Origin: an uncultured Lachnospira sp.
GTDB lineage: Bacteria > Bacillota > Clostridia > Lachnospirales > Lachnospiraceae
Reading direction: 5' to 3'
DNA: 64,000 nucleotides
NCBI GenBank assembly: GCA_910585095.1
Contig: CAJUBU010000003.1
Coordinates: 46,476 to 110,475, forward strand
The notes below the pieces were generated by a model. The model ran no database searches, was not told the origin of the DNA, and worked only from the letters and a program-made list of their open reading frames with translations. Shown here in pieces: positions 33,618 through 43,000 of this stretch; within the stretch, counting starts at the first letter, position 1, and each line of letters begins with the position of its first letter. Position numbers and translations under genes: made by a program.

Positions 33618-34547
33618 TTAATGACTATCTTCTTTTTCTTTCTTTAAAGACTTCTGTACTCCTTGTATAACAATATCACTAGGTTTTTCTACACCAAGCA
33701 ATAAAGGAGAAGTCTTATCATGATATTTATAATTATCAAATGCTTTCTGTGAATTTTTATTGGCATAGCAATATTTGCAGCCATTCATACAAGTATCATA
33801 TGCTCCTATATCTCTACTTTCAATACAGTGACATCCTTGTCTTGTACCTCTATGTTTTAACCTCTTAAAGTCAATACCATTGGCTTTCCCTAAAATATCA
33901 AGCGTCATACAGCCTGAAGCATGAATACCATAATCTGTAAAATTTCTATTTGTTCCACAGGTCTGAATAAAAATATCATATTTTTGTGCAATCGAGCCAA
34001 ACCCTTGTGCCAGTTCATTTATATCCTGCTCTGACAATGCAATAAGTTCTGGCATATTTGTTTTTAATTTTTTATACATTTCTACAAAACTAAAAATACA
34101 ACGGTCAATATAAGGGGACAATACTTTCGACATACGTTCAAACGTTTCTAAATGGCATTTTACAGTATAGTCTTTCGTTAATAAAACAGGGTCATATCTC
34201 CATGCAATACGTTGCTTTCCCACTAATTCTGACAATTTTATCAATGTTTCCATACTTTCCTCTATGCTAGGTACTCCCGGTTCAACATCTTTCCCATAAG
34301 CTGTAATTGTATAATAATAATATGTACTAAATCGGTCTGTAATTTCATGCAGACGAGATAATATTGGTTTGTAATTCTTAGAGCAAAAAACAACACAATC
34401 CACTTTATCTGGGTCTAATTCATAACGTACTACTTTATTTGTAAACAATGGGTTTCGTGAAAGTGCATAGCCTTCTGAAAATCGATTTAACAACCATTCT
34501 GTATAATATTGTACTGTATCTGTTCGTCCACCTGTATTAAGAATCAT
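33618..34547 (-). CDS. DUF1848 protein, cysteine-rich C-terminus
   Basis: 309 residues. MILNTGGRTDTVQYYTEWLL, RNPLFTNKVVRYELDPDKVD and FCSKNYKPI are typical of DUF1848, a family of unknown function. The C-terminus (RQGCHCIESRDIGAYDTCMN, GCKYCYANKN) has a CxxxCxxC cluster that could hold an iron-sulfur centre in the manner of a split radical SAM protein. GAGGAAAAA precedes ATG. It has the structured leader described at 34548. Confidence 0.8.
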   Translation of the reverse strand: MILNTGGRTDTVQYYTEWLLNRFSEGYALSRNPLFTNKVVRYELDPDKVDCVVFCSKNYKPILSRLHEITDRFSTYYYYTITAYGKDVEPGVPSIEESMETLIKLSELVGKQRIAWRYDPVLLTKDYTVKCHLETFERMSKVLSPYIDRCIFSFVEMYKKLKTNMPELIALSEQDINELAQGFGSIAQKYDIFIQTCGTNRNFTDYGIHASGCMTLDILGKANGIDFKRLKHRGTRQGCHCIESRDIGAYDTCMNGCKYCYANKNSQKAFDNYKYHDKTSPLLLGVEKPSDIVIQGVQKSLKKEKEDSH

Positions 34548-34640
34548 TTTTTCCTCATTTCTGCACTGCTTTTATACAAAGAATTAAAAATTCTTACAAA
34601 TTTGTGGCAAGCAGCGCGTAAACACAAATTTTATGATTGA
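34548..34640 (-). promoter_or_regulatory. Best-formed 5' leader element (DUF1848 gene)
   Basis: Stem AAATTTGTG (34598-34606) / CACAAATTT (34623-34631); loop with AAGCAGCGC (34609-34617) that pairs with GCACTGCTT (34563-34571), 6 bases upstream of the SD (GAGGAA). A second small stem GAATT/AATTC (34581-34593) lies between. In RNA the one imperfect pair is G-U. Confidence 0.6.
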
Positions 34641-34735
34641 AAACTAAAATCTTCAATCTTATTTTCTCTGTTTTATCTCTTTTAATTTTATTATTTTTAG
34701 CATCAACTTTGATGTTATACACTTATATTTTTATT

Positions 34736-35446
34736 TTACAACATATTCAATGCCACTGTTATACAATATCCTTCATTTTTTAAACAATTAATTTCATATA
34801 CATTATACATACCTTTCAAACACTGATTTTCTAATACCAGTTTATCCCTCATTTGAAAATAGATTCCTTCTATAATTTGAGATAATCCTTTTCCAGTAGC
34901 TTTTGACACAGCTTCCTTTGCTGTCCATAACCGAAAAAAACGCTCTTGTTTTTCTTCCAAAACTTCATTTACCCAAATTTTTTCCTTTTCACTAAAGCAT
35001 TTTTTCATTACTTTTTCATTTATTTTATGTTTTCCTTCAATATCAATTCCAACAGATGTATCCGCCACCGCGCAAACTGCATAATCACCTGCGTGAGATA
35101 AATTAAAGCAGATAGGATTGATTCCTGTAAGCATTGGCTTACCGCCATTTTGACAATATATTTGATATGAAAATGCCATTTTGCTATTTATACTTTTTTC
35201 AATATCGCTTTTAGAAAGATTGGTTATAATATAATCTTTTAGGGCATTTTCTTTACATTCATATTCTGTTAGACAATAATTTAAAACAAGCTCTGCTGCC
35301 AAGCTTCGCGCTTTATCTTTCTCATTTTTTAACTCGTCAATTTTTTGTTTTCTTCTCAAAGGCACCACGTTGTATGCTCTCTTAAACAAATTTTTACATG
35401 TAAACACATCTATATTTAAAACAGCAATTTGTATTTTCGTCAACAT
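34736..35446 (-). CDS. 4'-phosphopantetheinyl transferase (Sfp type)
   Basis: About 236 residues. CFNLSHAGDYAVCAVADTSV, GIDIEG (Mg ligands) and FFRLWTAKEAVSKATGKGL are the diagnostic motifs. It moves phosphopantetheine from CoA to a carrier protein. ATG 35446 has AGGAG five bases upstream; a GTG six bases earlier is possible. It overlaps the upstream FliB-like gene by 7 bp, so both are made together. No carrier protein or NRPS/PKS gene is visible here, so it may serve a distant pathway or act as the general AcpS. Confidence 0.88.
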   Translation of the reverse strand: MLTKIQIAVLNIDVFTCKNLFKRAYNVVPLRRKQKIDELKNEKDKARSLAAELVLNYCLTEYECKENALKDYIITNLSKSDIEKSINSKMAFSYQIYCQNGGKPMLTGINPICFNLSHAGDYAVCAVADTSVGIDIEGKHKINEKVMKKCFSEKEKIWVNEVLEEKQERFFRLWTAKEAVSKATGKGLSQIIEGIYFQMRDKLVLENQCLKGMYNVYEINCLKNEGYCITVALNML

Positions 35447-36645
35447 TTCCACTCCTTACAACAAAATACTCGAAATAAATTACAGACGCTATAACATCTC
35501 TTTTTACAAAACAATTTGCTGTACACTTCATAATTATAATAACTATGTTCAAATTGACGCGAATACAAATGAGCAATATCAATTTGTTCTTTTTTGTCAA
35601 GCACGCCACCATTTTGATACCATACCGCCATATCCAACTGCTTAAGTACCTCATATCCTACAACAGCATTTTTTACTTTTAATAAAATATTGTAATCATA
35701 TACGGCATATAAAAAATACCGATATATATAATACATCAATAATTGTTTATATTCATAATCTCTGTCTTTATAATATTTATCAAAAGATTGAACCATTTTT
35801 TTGTACTCTTTATATCCGCTTAAACTGCCTATAAATTGATGATAACAGGACACATATCCATTCCAATCAGGGTTAATAATCTCCATATCTGGAAATGTAT
35901 CAAAAAATTGACAAACGGATTTTAATACATTAGTATATATTTTATTTTGTTTATCCATTTCTATTGCAACGGTGTGATTAATACACTGTAAAAGCCGATG
36001 TTTGCAATAATTTTCATCCCTATATTTTTTTACAATACCAGAAATAGCACTATCTTTTTCTTTATCTAAAACCTTTTGAAGTTTCACCGCCATATCCAAT
36101 AACAAAATTGCAGCTTCATCTGAAGAAAATATATCATTTTGAATGATGTCATATGCACATATTCTTGCCCCTTTTAACTGATAATAAAGAAATCCATCAA
36201 TATCATTAACTTGATTAATCGGTGTACCATCTTCTTTTACATCAAATGTCCATTTCTCCTGCAAATTAAATATCAATTCACCTGCTGTCTTACAAGATGG
36301 CGCTATGCCTATTTCTTTCTCATTTCCATAGACATTGATAAATCTTGGAAATTCAGCACAAGTGTCACAAAGTTTGTCTTCTCCAAGCTCAGTATATAAA
36401 TCACATAAATTTTTTTTATTTAAAAAAGGGCAACGCTTATTTTCCGACAACGTAAAAGTACAACCTCCCTCGCCGTCTGGATTCATAACGGATTTTAACC
36501 GTTTGCCGAACGCTCCTTTTACCGATTGATAATATTGATATGCCTTCGCATCAACATCAACGTCCCACCCTGCACAGCATGTATCAGTACAAGCTCCTGC
36601 TATACATTTAAAATCTTTATAATAGTGTGGTGTACAAACTTTCAT
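35440..36645 (-). CDS. FliB-like lysine-N-methylase family protein
   Basis: About 401 residues. HYYKDFKCIAGACTDTCCAG, RCPFLNKKNLCDLYTELGED and KLCDTCAEFPRF give the Cys cluster of the FliB family, named for the Salmonella flagellin lysine methylase; many members lie outside flagellar loci. ATG 36645 (MKVCTPHYYKDF) is preferred; the frame to 36720 is open only through the leader element and would add the spurious SAACHKLVRIF peptide. Overlaps the PPTase gene. No flagellar gene is present. Confidence 0.8.
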   Translation of the reverse strand: MKVCTPHYYKDFKCIAGACTDTCCAGWDVDVDAKAYQYYQSVKGAFGKRLKSVMNPDGEGGCTFTLSENKRCPFLNKKNLCDLYTELGEDKLCDTCAEFPRFINVYGNEKEIGIAPSCKTAGELIFNLQEKWTFDVKEDGTPINQVNDIDGFLYYQLKGARICAYDIIQNDIFSSDEAAILLLDMAVKLQKVLDKEKDSAISGIVKKYRDENYCKHRLLQCINHTVAIEMDKQNKIYTNVLKSVCQFFDTFPDMEIINPDWNGYVSCYHQFIGSLSGYKEYKKMVQSFDKYYKDRDYEYKQLLMYYIYRYFLYAVYDYNILLKVKNAVVGYEVLKQLDMAVWYQNGGVLDKKEQIDIAHLYSRQFEHSYYNYEVYSKLFCKKRCYSVCNLFRVFCCKEWKC

Positions 36646-36720
36646 TTCTATTTCCATTTCTGCGCTGCTTTTTACACAAAAAATAAAAATTCTTACAAGT
36701 TTGTGACAAGCAGCACTCAT
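36646..36720 (-). promoter_or_regulatory. 5' leader element of the FliB-like gene
   Basis: AAGCAGCAC (36708-36716) is complementary to GCGCTGCTT (36662-36670) at 8 of 9 positions (the other is G-U in RNA), directly upstream of the start region. The CACAAA half of the flanking stem is present but its partner has decayed. The TAAGAATTTTTA block is shared with the DUF1848 leader. Confidence 0.5.
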
Positions 36721-36827
36721 TTTTAATTGTTGTCAACGCATTTATCCTTTGCTATACTTATGACAATAATTTTTTTAAAGCTTATTTTTCACTTTACAAA
36801 AAAACAAGATAGGAATGAACATTTATT

Positions 36828-37292
36828 ATGAAATTAAATAACTTCACAACAGTAAAAATGCTTATTTATAACGATTTAAAAAAATATGCTCTGTCCGCCT
36901 TATTTGCTCTCTTAGGGCTTATAATACTGCAAATTCTATTTAAAAGAATATGTCCTATCTCTATTATCACAGGATATCCTTGTCCAGGATGCGGAATTAC
37001 GCGAGCATTCTTTTTCTTTTTAACATTTCGATGGAATCTTGCTTTTTCATACAATCCAACCATTTTTTTATGGTTGCTTATCTTTACATGGGGAATTTTT
37101 TTGCGGTATTTTATAAAAGACAATACCTTTCAAAAGAACCAAAAAAATATATTTATTCGTGCAGTCACAACAGTTGGACTTATATCCATTGCAGTATATA
37201 TTGTGAGAATGAATATTTTTTATCCAAATGTTCCCCCTATGACTTATAATTCATTTAATATTTTGCATTTACTGCATAAATTATTTGTATAA
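36828..37292 (+). CDS. DUF2752 membrane protein
   Basis: 154 residues with three to four hydrophobic segments. YPCPGCGITRAFFFFL and RWNLAFSYNPTIFLWLLIF are the signature of DUF2752, small membrane proteins of unknown role common in Clostridia and Bacteroidetes. It is the only plus-strand gene in this stretch and converges on lgt. Function unknown. Confidence 0.85.
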   Translation: MKLNNFTTVKMLIYNDLKKYALSALFALLGLIILQILFKRICPISIITGYPCPGCGITRAFFFFLTFRWNLAFSYNPTIFLWLLIFTWGIFLRYFIKDNTFQKNQKNIFIRAVTTVGLISIAVYIVRMNIFYPNVPPMTYNSFNILHLLHKLFV

Positions 37293-37396
37293 TAATCAGG
37301 CAAATACTCTGTAAAAGCTGCCAAATAAACAGGCAATCACACCGCAAACATATCCACTTGCTTCTCTGCTTGCGGAAAGAAAATATAGCATCACTC

Positions 37397-38176
37397 TTAA
37401 TAAGTAATCGTCCTTGCCGCTCTTTTATGTTTGACAACATAAAGGGCAATTCCTATTGCCACAATAAATATAGAGATAAACTGCGATGTTGATAAAAATC
37501 CTATCGCACCGCGATAATCATTTCTAAAAAATTCAATACCAAATCTTCCAATTCCATAAAGGACCATATACATGCTTGCAATGTCGCCTGGCAAACTCTT
37601 TTTTGACTTTTTAAAAACTATATCTGCAAATACAATCAATATTACCGCTATAACAAAATTTCCAATAGCAGAATAAATTTGTACAGGTATCAATGCAACT
37701 CCTGCTGGCGCCTGCCCTCCTTCTGGAAATACCACTGAAAAAACAGAATCCGTTTCTTTTCCATAGCAACACCCTGCTAAAAAACAACCAATACGCCCAA
37801 ATCCTTGCGCTATGGATATTTCTGGCATAATCAAATCAAAATAGGTCAAGAAATCTAATTTTTTCACTTTACAATATAACATATTACACAAGATTCCAGA
37901 GATAATTCCTCCATAAATAACAAAACCAGAAGAACCTAAAAAATGCAATGGGTCATGTATAAACGATTTAAAATCAACAATAATAAATAAAATCTTGGCT
38001 CCAATAAATCCCATAATTGCAGCAATAACAGCAATATCAATAACAGCTTCATCCTTTAGACCTTTTCGTTTTGCACGAAATTCTCCTACAAACAAAGCAA
38101 TAATAAAACCAATTCCTATCATAAATCCATATCCTGGTATACTTATCGAACCAAGCTTAAATAATTCAATTTTCAT
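37397..38176 (-). CDS. lgt: Prolipoprotein diacylglyceryl transferase
   Basis: 259 residues, about seven membrane segments. ISIPGYGFMIGIGFIIALFV at the start and IAQGFGRIGCFLAGCCYGKE carry the Lgt signature, with YGIGRFGIEFFR near the C-terminus. It transfers diacylglycerol from phosphatidylglycerol to lipobox Cys, for example of the lipoprotein at 43 kb. AAGGAG precedes ATG. It follows the YkgJ-like gene by 20 bp, in an nth-ykgJ-lgt operon. Confidence 0.94.
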   Translation of the reverse strand: MKIELFKLGSISIPGYGFMIGIGFIIALFVGEFRAKRKGLKDEAVIDIAVIAAIMGFIGAKILFIIVDFKSFIHDPLHFLGSSGFVIYGGIISGILCNMLYCKVKKLDFLTYFDLIMPEISIAQGFGRIGCFLAGCCYGKETDSVFSVVFPEGGQAPAGVALIPVQIYSAIGNFVIAVILIVFADIVFKKSKKSLPGDIASMYMVLYGIGRFGIEFFRNDYRGAIGFLSTSQFISIFIVAIGIALYVVKHKRAARTITY

Positions 38177-38196
38177 AACACTCCTTATTTTTTACA

Positions 38197-38862
38197 CTAC
38201 TCCTTTATTTTCTTTTGAAATTCTTGATAAAATTTTTCATCGCTGTCATACCGTATCATATAAAAATTTTGTAATGTAGACATACAATATTTCTTTACTG
38301 CAGCACTGTCAAAATCTGGCTGTGACACAATATCTGCAATCTTTTTTTGCATTCTGCGCACATATTTATGCCAATCAATTAAAAAATTTTTATAATGATC
38401 GCTATTATCGGATTCAATCCACTTTTTTACTTTTATCTTTGTTAAATTGCTTTTATGACATTGACCTTTTTGCACAATATATTTAAAATGTTCTTCATCT
38501 TCCCAATAACGCCCTAATGGAAACAAACGGCACACGCTTGGTCTTACCTGATGAATGGTGCAGCGATTATCTTTGCTTAAAAAAGAACAACAATTTGTAT
38601 CTTGTGTCATTTTAATATTAGGCAACATCAATCCATCTACTATATTAATTTCAATTTTTCCATTTAAAAGATGTTCAAATGAACAATGAAGATTTAAACA
38701 TAACCGATGCACATCATATGGGTCTAAAATAATAGTCTTATCCATTCCTTGACAGCAAGTAATCGCACAATCTCTACACCCTCCCGTGTCCACTTTAACC
38801 ATATCATTTTCTGTATACAAACGTCCATCCGAAATATCTTCCAATGCACACTGTCGATTCAT
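38197..38862 (-). CDS. YkgJ-family cysteine cluster protein
   Basis: 221 residues. The pattern GGCRDCAITCCQGM ... CCSFLSKDNRCTIHQVRPSVCRLFPLG is that of YkgJ-like CxCC proteins, thought to bind a metal or Fe-S centre. Function unknown. Starts on the nth stop (ATGA overlap), so translation is coupled, and precedes lgt. Some members of this superfamily are related to FliB-type methylases, such as the one at 35.4-36.6 kb. Confidence 0.85.
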   Translation of the reverse strand: MNRQCALEDISDGRLYTENDMVKVDTGGCRDCAITCCQGMDKTIILDPYDVHRLCLNLHCSFEHLLNGKIEINIVDGLMLPNIKMTQDTNCCSFLSKDNRCTIHQVRPSVCRLFPLGRYWEDEEHFKYIVQKGQCHKSNLTKIKVKKWIESDNSDHYKNFLIDWHKYVRRMQKKIADIVSQPDFDSAAVKKYCMSTLQNFYMIRYDSDEKFYQEFQKKIKE

Positions 38863-39578
38863 ACTTCTTCTCTTTTCTTAATTTTTTCTTTTTTCTTTAC
38901 TTCTTTTTTCTCTACTTCTTTTTTCTTGGTCTCTTTTTTTGATACATTAATATTTTTCTTACAGATATCCGAAAGACAACATTTGTCACAATATGGAGCA
39001 GTGCGTGCTGTGCAGACGTCTCTCCCATGATGTACCAGTCTATGGCAAAAATCGCTTCCTTCTTTTGGTGGTATAATCTTCCACAATTCCATCTCTACCT
39101 TTTTAGGTTCTTTGATATCTTTTACCAATCCAATTCGATTGCAAAGCCTTATACAATGTGTATCGGTCACAATGGCAGGCTTTCCAAACACATCGCCCAT
39201 AATCAAATTCGCACTTTTTCTTCCAACGCCTGGCAGCTTTAATAATTCTTCAAAATCATTTGGAACGTTGTCTTTATATTGTTCATGAAGCATTTTCATA
39301 CAAGCGCTAATATCCCTTGCCTTACTTCTCCCTAATCCGCAAGGACGTACAATTTCTTCTATCTTTGCAACGTCCACTTTTGCCAACGCTTCAACGGTTG
39401 GATATTCTTTAAACAATTTTGCGACAATCACATTCACTCTTGCATCGGTACATTGAGCGGCAAGCCTTACACTAACCAACAACTTCCATGCATCGTCATA
39501 TTCCAGTGAACAACTAGCCTCAGGATATTCTTTTTTTAGCCTCTTAATCACTTCTAATGCCAACTGTTTTTTTGTCAT
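38859..39578 (-). CDS. nth: Endonuclease III
   Basis: About 239 residues. HhH motif (ELLKLPGVGRKSANLIMGDV with catalytic Lys), catalytic Asp (FGKPAIVTDTHCIRL) and the Fe-S cluster CTARTAPYCDKCCLSDIC, in which the first gap is seven rather than six. It removes oxidised pyrimidines from DNA. The C-terminal 30 residues are Lys/Glu-rich (KKETKKKEVEKKEVKKKEKI), beyond the usual end. ATG 39578 gives the normal MTKKQLALEVIKRLKKEYP start; the frame continues upstream to 39662 without support. Confidence 0.93.
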   Translation of the reverse strand: MTKKQLALEVIKRLKKEYPEASCSLEYDDAWKLLVSVRLAAQCTDARVNVIVAKLFKEYPTVEALAKVDVAKIEEIVRPCGLGRSKARDISACMKMLHEQYKDNVPNDFEELLKLPGVGRKSANLIMGDVFGKPAIVTDTHCIRLCNRIGLVKDIKEPKKVEMELWKIIPPKEGSDFCHRLVHHGRDVCTARTAPYCDKCCLSDICKKNINVSKKETKKKEVEKKEVKKKEKIKKREEV

Positions 39579-39732
39579 ATCTTTTGCATACCTTTCTGCA
39601 AATTTATCATAAAATGATATTTTTCTATTATAGTAAACTATAAATGCCTTTACATTATACATATTTTTATTATTTACATCAAGATGGTTTCAAAAATCAA
39701 ATGTAAGCTATTTTAGCACAATATACATAAAT

Positions 39733-39796
39733 AAAAAAGAATGTTGCATAAATAATAAGTCTAAAAACACAACTTATTATATTTAACAACAATCTT
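39733..39796 (-). terminator. GACTGTTGCA-type terminator after the ABC operon
   Basis: AAAAGAATGTTG and CAACAATCTTTT form the outer stem, ATAATAAGT/ACTTATTAT the inner; on the minus strand TTTTTTATTT follows. It lies 80-140 bp after the ABC ATPase stop. Confidence 0.6.
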
Positions 39797-39835
39797 TTCT
39801 TTACTTTATATTATTTATTATTTTGTCAAGCAGAT

Positions 39836-39873
39836 ATTTGCAATCCACCTTGCTACTTACTTGATGAGATTCA
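39836..39873. repeat. Dispersed ~40-bp repeat
   Basis: TCAAGCAGATATTTGCAATC then CACCTTGCTACTTACTTGA: one of the best-preserved copies, in reverse orientation. It ends two bases before the ATPase stop. Confidence 0.65.
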
Positions 39874-39874
39874 A

Positions 39875-40594
39875 TTATATTCCATTATTTTCAACATCTG
39901 TTCTATTTTGCTTAAACAATTCATTATAACTGTCATTTATGATTTTTCCATCATTAATTGTAATCACTCGGTTTGTCATCGAAGCTATTTTTGTATCATG
40001 TGTGACGATAATAACCGTTTTTCCTGTTTTGTTGATATCCTTTAAAAGGTTTAAAACTTCTTCTCCTGTTTTTTGGTCTAATGCCCCTGTCGGTTCATCT
40101 GCCAGTATTATATTTGCATCCATTACCAAAGCCCTTGCTATTGCAACTCTTTGCTGCTGACCTCCAGACATCTTTGCAGGTTTTTTATTGATAACGTCTT
40201 CAATTCCTAACTGTTTTACAACTTCACTTATCTTACTTACTCTGCTGCTTTTTTTTACATTATTTATTAAAAGAGGCAGCTCTATATTCTCATATGCTGT
40301 ATAGTAATCCATCAAAGCAAAATGCTGATATATAAAACCAATTTCATTTTTGCGTATCTGTTCTATATCTTTTCGGCTTAATCCCAAAGTGTCTTTGCCA
40401 TTGATTAAATAATGCCCCTCTGAATAATCCAATACACAGCCAAGAATATTTAACAATGTACTTTTTCCAGACCCTGATGGTCCCATTATGGCTATAAATT
40501 CCCCGTCTTTTATCGTTAAATGAACATGGTCTAAAGCTTTCACTATAATACCTGATGAATCATATACCTTACTTACATCAATAATTTCAATCAA
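39875..40594 (-). CDS. ABC transporter ATP-binding protein, MacB/LolD type
   Basis: About 239 residues. Walker A GPSGSGKST, Q-loop IGFIYQHFALMDYYTAYENI, signature MSGGQQQRVAIARAL and Walker B IILADEPTGALD. This subclass pairs with FtsX-type permeases and drives mechanotransmission across the membrane rather than classic import. The start is uncertain: TTG 40594 has AAGGTG at 6 bases, GTG 40603 is the alternative. Last gene of a minus-strand operon with two FtsX permeases, a lipoprotein and probably two secreted proteins. Confidence 0.92.
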   Translation of the reverse strand: MIEIIDVSKVYDSSGIIVKALDHVHLTIKDGEFIAIMGPSGSGKSTLLNILGCVLDYSEGHYLINGKDTLGLSRKDIEQIRKNEIGFIYQHFALMDYYTAYENIELPLLINNVKKSSRVSKISEVVKQLGIEDVINKKPAKMSGGQQQRVAIARALVMDANIILADEPTGALDQKTGEEVLNLLKDINKTGKTVIIVTHDTKIASMTNRVITINDGKIINDSYNELFKQNRTDVENNGI

Positions 40595-40612
40595 ATTTTT
40601 CACCTTCTCATC

Positions 40613-41704
40613 TTATATATATTTAAAACTCTCTTTATTCTTTAGAACTTTATATATTGGATAAAGCATTGTTCCCAATACTGCTGCAAATTCTGCACCA
40701 ACAACAAGCAAAATATTTCTTGTTGTAATAGAAATGTCTGCTCCTCCACATATTCCAATCACCATATATATAACTAAAAAGGCACAGCATGACAACAGAC
40801 TAATCTCTATAATCTCACGCATCATATCTATAATTAATCGCATATCACCCATTCCCAATAACTTTTTGATTGCATACTCTTTTCTTCGCTGAAGAATCCA
40901 AAATTCAGAAACAACCATACAATTCAAGATACAAAAACAATATGCAATGACATTTATTTTTAGATTTTCCTTTGCTAATGTCTGTTCTAGTACACTGTCA
41001 TTATCACTGTTTATTTTAACAGCCTCAATAACGCTATCCCCATCATAGCTTTTTATATTTCCATATACTGTAGAATATGTCTTTTCTTCTATATCAGAAT
41101 CACTGCATAACTCCACTGAATATGAGACTTGTTTTGTCAATGCCTTTTTTACATTATCCCCTATTGAATCCATATGAAGAACCAATTTGTCGTCCCAATA
41201 ATCCGAAACTTCACTTCCAATAATTCCAACAATTTTATACTTTTCACCCTCTATTGTCAAAAATAAATCATCGCCTTGCTTTATTGCAATCTTTGCTTTA
41301 TTTTTTCCAACAGCAATTTCATTATTTTTTTTGGTTCCTGGTAATCGTCCACTTAAAAGCGGATACTTTAAAGATTCGTTATCTTTTAAAATAACCTCGC
41401 ATAAACATGCTTTGCCCAATTCTGCAATTGCCACACTAAATTTCTTTTTTATTATTAAATTGCATTGTTCAACATCACTGCTTATTCCAGAAATAACATC
41501 TGTTTTCTTGGATGTTGTTATCTGCATCTGTATTACATTTTTATACAATGAACGAAGCCTGTCATTTTCCTTATTATACGCTTTATTATATACGCCAAGC
41601 GCACCAAATATCGTAAACAACACAATTATCTGCCCAATCATCATAAATATGGCAGTTAATCTATAACGAAACAAACGCTTTACTATTTTCATACAAATAA
41701 CCAT
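40613..41704 (-). CDS. FtsX-like ABC permease, subunit 1
   Basis: 363 residues. N-terminal membrane segment (IFMMIGQIIVLFTIFGALG), a large extracytoplasmic domain (residues 35-240) and three C-terminal membrane segments with RRKEYAIKKLLGMGDMRLII, the coupling region typical of FtsX/MacB permeases. No peptidase. It lies between the ATPase and a second permease, so a heterodimeric transporter is likely. The start (41704) is the GGAAAG-preceded ATG; an ATG four codons in is possible. Confidence 0.85.
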   Translation of the reverse strand: MVICMKIVKRLFRYRLTAIFMMIGQIIVLFTIFGALGVYNKAYNKENDRLRSLYKNVIQMQITTSKKTDVISGISSDVEQCNLIIKKKFSVAIAELGKACLCEVILKDNESLKYPLLSGRLPGTKKNNEIAVGKNKAKIAIKQGDDLFLTIEGEKYKIVGIIGSEVSDYWDDKLVLHMDSIGDNVKKALTKQVSYSVELCSDSDIEEKTYSTVYGNIKSYDGDSVIEAVKINSDNDSVLEQTLAKENLKINVIAYCFCILNCMVVSEFWILQRRKEYAIKKLLGMGDMRLIIDMMREIIEISLLSCCAFLVIYMVIGICGGADISITTRNILLVVGAEFAAVLGTMLYPIYKVLKNKESFKYI

Positions 41705-41745
41705 ACTTTCCTATTAACATGTGAAAAATTTATTTTTCACACTAG

Positions 41746-42972
41746 TTACTCTTTTTCCTGAATTAAATCTGAAATCTTCATTTTTCTAAAGATAATATTA
41801 GGCACGATTCCCACTGTAACAAACATTAATAAAACAATACTAATCAATACAATTGGCAGAGCATACTCATGTGCAACAACTATGTTTTCTTTTAAAATAT
41901 TGCCATCAATATATATATTTCCCACATACAGACTGCCAAATAGCTTAAACTGTCTTACACCCCAGATTATTAATGATGGAAACAAAAAAATAGCGCCATT
42001 ATAAATATAGGAAAGCCTTATTACTTCCTTTACTCTCATTCCACAGGATATCATAATTCCATAAGAAGCCCTGTCTGAATAAAGATGAACAATTGTTGTA
42101 ACAATCATAGAAAACAAGGATGCAATTATAAAATATATAGTGGCTGTTGCATCTGCATTATGAGTTAATCCCTTATCTTCAATTTCTTTATTAATCATTT
42201 CTTCAATGCTTACAATACTTACTGTCAGTCCATTTTCAACGGCAAAATTTCTTATATTATTATTTATTTTTTCTGCATCACCATCTATACAATAATAATA
42301 TTCATAAGAAAAGTCTACAAAGGAAGCTGTATCATATTTAGAATAATCGTTAGTCAATAAAATAAATTGATTATCAAGCACATAACTGTCACTGCCTGAT
42401 TGATTATTGAATAAACGACCCCTCTTTGGCCATGAAGATCCTTTTTTTAGAAATCCAGCAACCACCACATCATCTTTGGAATATGGCGAAACAGTGCATA
42501 TATCGCCTATATTATATTGACCTTCTAAATTGGCACCTAAAAATACTTTTTGATAGCCATTATTAGAATCAAGCGATTGCTTTTGTTCATCGCTTAAATT
42601 CAAATTTCCCATATCCATTAAATCCCATTGGGCAACAATACCGTTTATACTGTTTTCACCTTTTATCATAACGGCTTCTGAAAAAAAGCCACTGTACCCA
42701 ATATTTTCAAGTTCCTTTATATAATTTGCAATTGTTTGACCATTCTCATATGTATTGCTGTTTCCTATGCACTGTATGTAATATATATCTTTATAATTAT
42801 TAGAAAACATATTTGTAATACGATCTAAGGCATATCTGCTGCTTATATAATTTGTAAATACAATATCAAGCATGTAAAATGTAACAACATTCATACACAG
42901 CAATAATATTGTTATAAAAATTCTTTTGTAAATACTTCTATATGCTATTATGAAGCTGTTTAAAAACCGCAT
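41746..42972 (-). CDS. FtsX-like ABC permease, subunit 2
   Basis: 408 residues. N-terminal membrane segment (IFITILLLCMNVVTFYMLDI), a long extracellular domain (to about 255) and three C-terminal segments, with SYGIMISCGMRVKEVIRLSY as the coupling element. The extracellular part is rich in Asn, Ser and Tyr and is not recognisable in detail. It ends 41 bp before permease 1. Together with the ATPase it forms a complete MacB-like unit. Confidence 0.85.
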   Translation of the reverse strand: MRFLNSFIIAYRSIYKRIFITILLLCMNVVTFYMLDIVFTNYISSRYALDRITNMFSNNYKDIYYIQCIGNSNTYENGQTIANYIKELENIGYSGFFSEAVMIKGENSINGIVAQWDLMDMGNLNLSDEQKQSLDSNNGYQKVFLGANLEGQYNIGDICTVSPYSKDDVVVAGFLKKGSSWPKRGRLFNNQSGSDSYVLDNQFILLTNDYSKYDTASFVDFSYEYYYCIDGDAEKINNNIRNFAVENGLTVSIVSIEEMINKEIEDKGLTHNADATATIYFIIASLFSMIVTTIVHLYSDRASYGIMISCGMRVKEVIRLSYIYNGAIFLFPSLIIWGVRQFKLFGSLYVGNIYIDGNILKENIVVAHEYALPIVLISIVLLMFVTVGIVPNIIFRKMKISDLIQEKE

Positions 42973-43000
42973 GAAGCTATTTTCTCCTTAACTTTCAATA

